Source: Aquimarina algiphila (GTDB lineage Bacteria; Bacteroidota; Bacteroidia; Flavobacteriales; Flavobacteriaceae). Taken from it: DNA of 64,000 bases. Where the stretch lies: positions 1,585-65,584 of the forward strand of contig NZ_VLNR01000029.1 in NCBI RefSeq assembly GCF_007489275.1, read 5' to 3'. Under the pieces are notes generated by a model. That model searched no databases. It was not told the origin of the DNA and saw nothing but the letters and a program-made list of their open reading frames with translations. The position numbers and the translations under genes are program-made. Shown piece by piece: positions 62,862 to 64,000 of the stretch. The stretch's first letter is position 1. Each line of letters opens with the position of its first letter.

Positions 62862-64000
62862 ATGACCAAAAAACACATCATCGCATTTGATCAGGGGACC
62901 ACAAGTACTAGGGCTATTATTTTTAACGATCTAGGAGAGATATGTGGTGTTGCCCAAAAAGAATTAACACAACATTATCCTAAATCAGGATGGGTTGAAC
63001 ATGATCCGCTTGAAATTTTTATGCATCAGCAAGAAGTTCTTGAAGAAGTATTGAAGACATCTGGATTACGTATCGAAGAAGTTGCTGCTATAGGAATCAC
63101 TAATCAAAGAGAAACGACAGTTGTTTGGGATAAAACTACAGGAAAGCCTATTTATAATGCGATAGTTTGGTTGGATAAAAGAACTACCAAGATTTGTGAA
63201 CACCTCAAATCAAAAGGATTAGATGAATATGTATCTAAGCATACGGGGTTGGTGATTGATTCTTATTTTTCTGGAACAAAATTAAAATGGATATTGGATC
63301 ATGTCGAAGGTGCCAGAGAAAAAGCAATAAATGGAGATCTTTTATTCGGAACAATAGATACTTGGTTAATCTGGAAATTTACTAATGGAGCTAAGCATGT
63401 TACAGATCATTCTAATGCATCGAGAACGATGCTTTATAATATCATTGATTTAGACTGGGATGACACATTATTAAAGGCAATGGATATTCCTAAATCGGTA
63501 CTGCCTCAAGTACAATATTCTTCTTCAGATTTTGGGAATATTAATTACCAGGGGTATGATATTCCCATTTATGGAGTAGCAGGAGATCAACAAGCCTCAT
63601 TATTTGGACAAGGAGGATATACCTCTGGAATTGCTAAAAATACGTACGGGACAGGGTGTTTTATGTTACTTAATACAGGTAAAAAACCATATAAATCCAA
63701 AAATGGTTTACTAACTACATTATGTTGTAGCTTACCAGAAGATAATATTAAATATGCGCTAGAAGGGAGTATTTTTGTGGGAGGAGCATCTGTACAGTGG
63801 TTACGAGATAAACTTCAAATTATTGATAACGCTTCAGAAACAGAAGCTATTTGTAAATCCACTCCTACTTCTGATGAATTATATGTTGTACCGGCATTTG
63901 CAGGATTAGGAGCTCCATATTGGGATATGGAAGCCAAAGGAGCAATTTATGGACTTACATTGGATTCTGGTAAAAATGAAATAATCAAAGCTACAATAGA
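62862..64000 (+). CDS. glpK: glycerol kinase, 3' part outside window
   Basis: It phosphorylates glycerol to sn-glycerol 3-phosphate. The visible 379 codons start MTKKHIIAFDQGTTSTRAII, the FGGY-kinase phosphate-binding start. They continue with GITNQRETTVVWDK, FGTIDTWLIWKF, GDQQASLFGQGGY and NTYGTGCFMLLNTG, all glycerol-kinase motifs. About 120 residues of the usual 497 are missing at the right edge. No frameshift is visible. It may belong to the catabolic locus or begin a separate glycerol operon. Confidence 0.96.
   Translation, partial: MTKKHIIAFDQGTTSTRAIIFNDLGEICGVAQKELTQHYPKSGWVEHDPLEIFMHQQEVLEEVLKTSGLRIEEVAAIGITNQRETTVVWDKTTGKPIYNAIVWLDKRTTKICEHLKSKGLDEYVSKHTGLVIDSYFSGTKLKWILDHVEGAREKAINGDLLFGTIDTWLIWKFTNGAKHVTDHSNASRTMLYNIIDLDWDDTLLKAMDIPKSVLPQVQYSSSDFGNINYQGYDIPIYGVAGDQQASLFGQGGYTSGIAKNTYGTGCFMLLNTGKKPYKSKNGLLTTLCCSLPEDNIKYALEGSIFVGGASVQWLRDKLQIIDNASETEAICKSTPTSDELYVVPAFAGLGAPYWDMEAKGAIYGLTLDSGKNEIIKATI

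Noticed and set aside
1..64000. CRISPR array, tRNA, rRNA or prophage
   Set aside because: No regularly spaced repeats, cloverleaf-like sequence, ribosomal RNA motifs or phage structural genes were seen on either strand.

Overview
The window is AT-rich and looks like a marine member of the Flavobacteriaceae (Bacteroidetes). Support comes from SusC/SusD outer-membrane proteins, Bacteroidetes-type promoters (TTTG, 19 bases, TAnnTTTG), A-rich leaders instead of Shine-Dalgarno sites, signal peptides ending in AQ, mevalonate-pathway genes, DUF547 proteins and TIGR04282/TIGR04283-type transferases. An Aquimarina-like genus is only a guess. No rRNA, tRNA, CRISPR array or prophage was seen.

Layout. 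(1) 1-2.7 kb: the end of an IS21-family element whose right terminus lies inside a CHAT-protease gene, leaving only its 3' part. Short dispersed palindromes follow. (2) 3-6.5 kb: housekeeping and unknown genes (glycerophosphodiesterase, HI0933-type flavoprotein, DUF1697, a secreted unknown). (3) 6.6-11.3 kb: TetR regulator and TspO, then a mevalonate operon (diphosphomevalonate decarboxylase, mevalonate kinase-like GHMP kinase, UbiA-type prenyltransferase). (4) 11.9-17.9 kb: nitrilase, an RluB-like pseudouridine synthase with Glu at the usual catalytic Asp, and a leftward envelope-glycan operon (YwqK-like protein, two GT2 enzymes, a multi-pass mannosyltransferase-like protein). (5) 18-24.8 kb: NapH-like ferredoxin and FAD oxidoreductase, divergent from a DUF547 / outer-membrane protein / GH113-like / lipoprotein series. 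(6) 25-32 kb: tandem short Omp85-like proteins, a six-cysteine peptide with a bacteriocin-type leader, an alpha/beta hydrolase with a doubled palindromic operator, and a dehydrogenase/AraC pair with an identical 19-base repeat upstream of each gene.

(7) 32-44 kb is the most distinctive part: an arsenosugar-biosynthesis locus, all leftward. From upstream to downstream it has an AhpD-like protein, ArsS radical SAM enzyme, a divergent DUF2064 protein, rhodanese, a TIGR04282-type transferase, purine nucleoside phosphorylase and ArsM methyltransferase. A Tat-exported aminotransferase, four exported DUF547 paralogs and a TIGR04283-type transferase follow. Known chemistry is arsenite methylation by ArsM and adenosyl transfer by ArsS. 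The phosphorylase and transferases plausibly remove adenine and add the aglycone. The exported proteins have no assigned job.

(8) 44-64 kb: a catabolic locus with two LacI regulators, a GH13 alpha-glucosidase, a SusC/SusD pair, two CRTAC1-type FG-GAP/UnbV lipoproteins, a vanadium-haloperoxidase-like lipoprotein, a membrane-anchored SRPBCC/GyrI-like protein and glycerol kinase cut by the right edge. Alpha-glucosidase and glycerol kinase together suggest, as inference only, a glucoside of glycerol as substrate. One CRTAC1 gene carries an in-frame piece of a dispersed palindrome.
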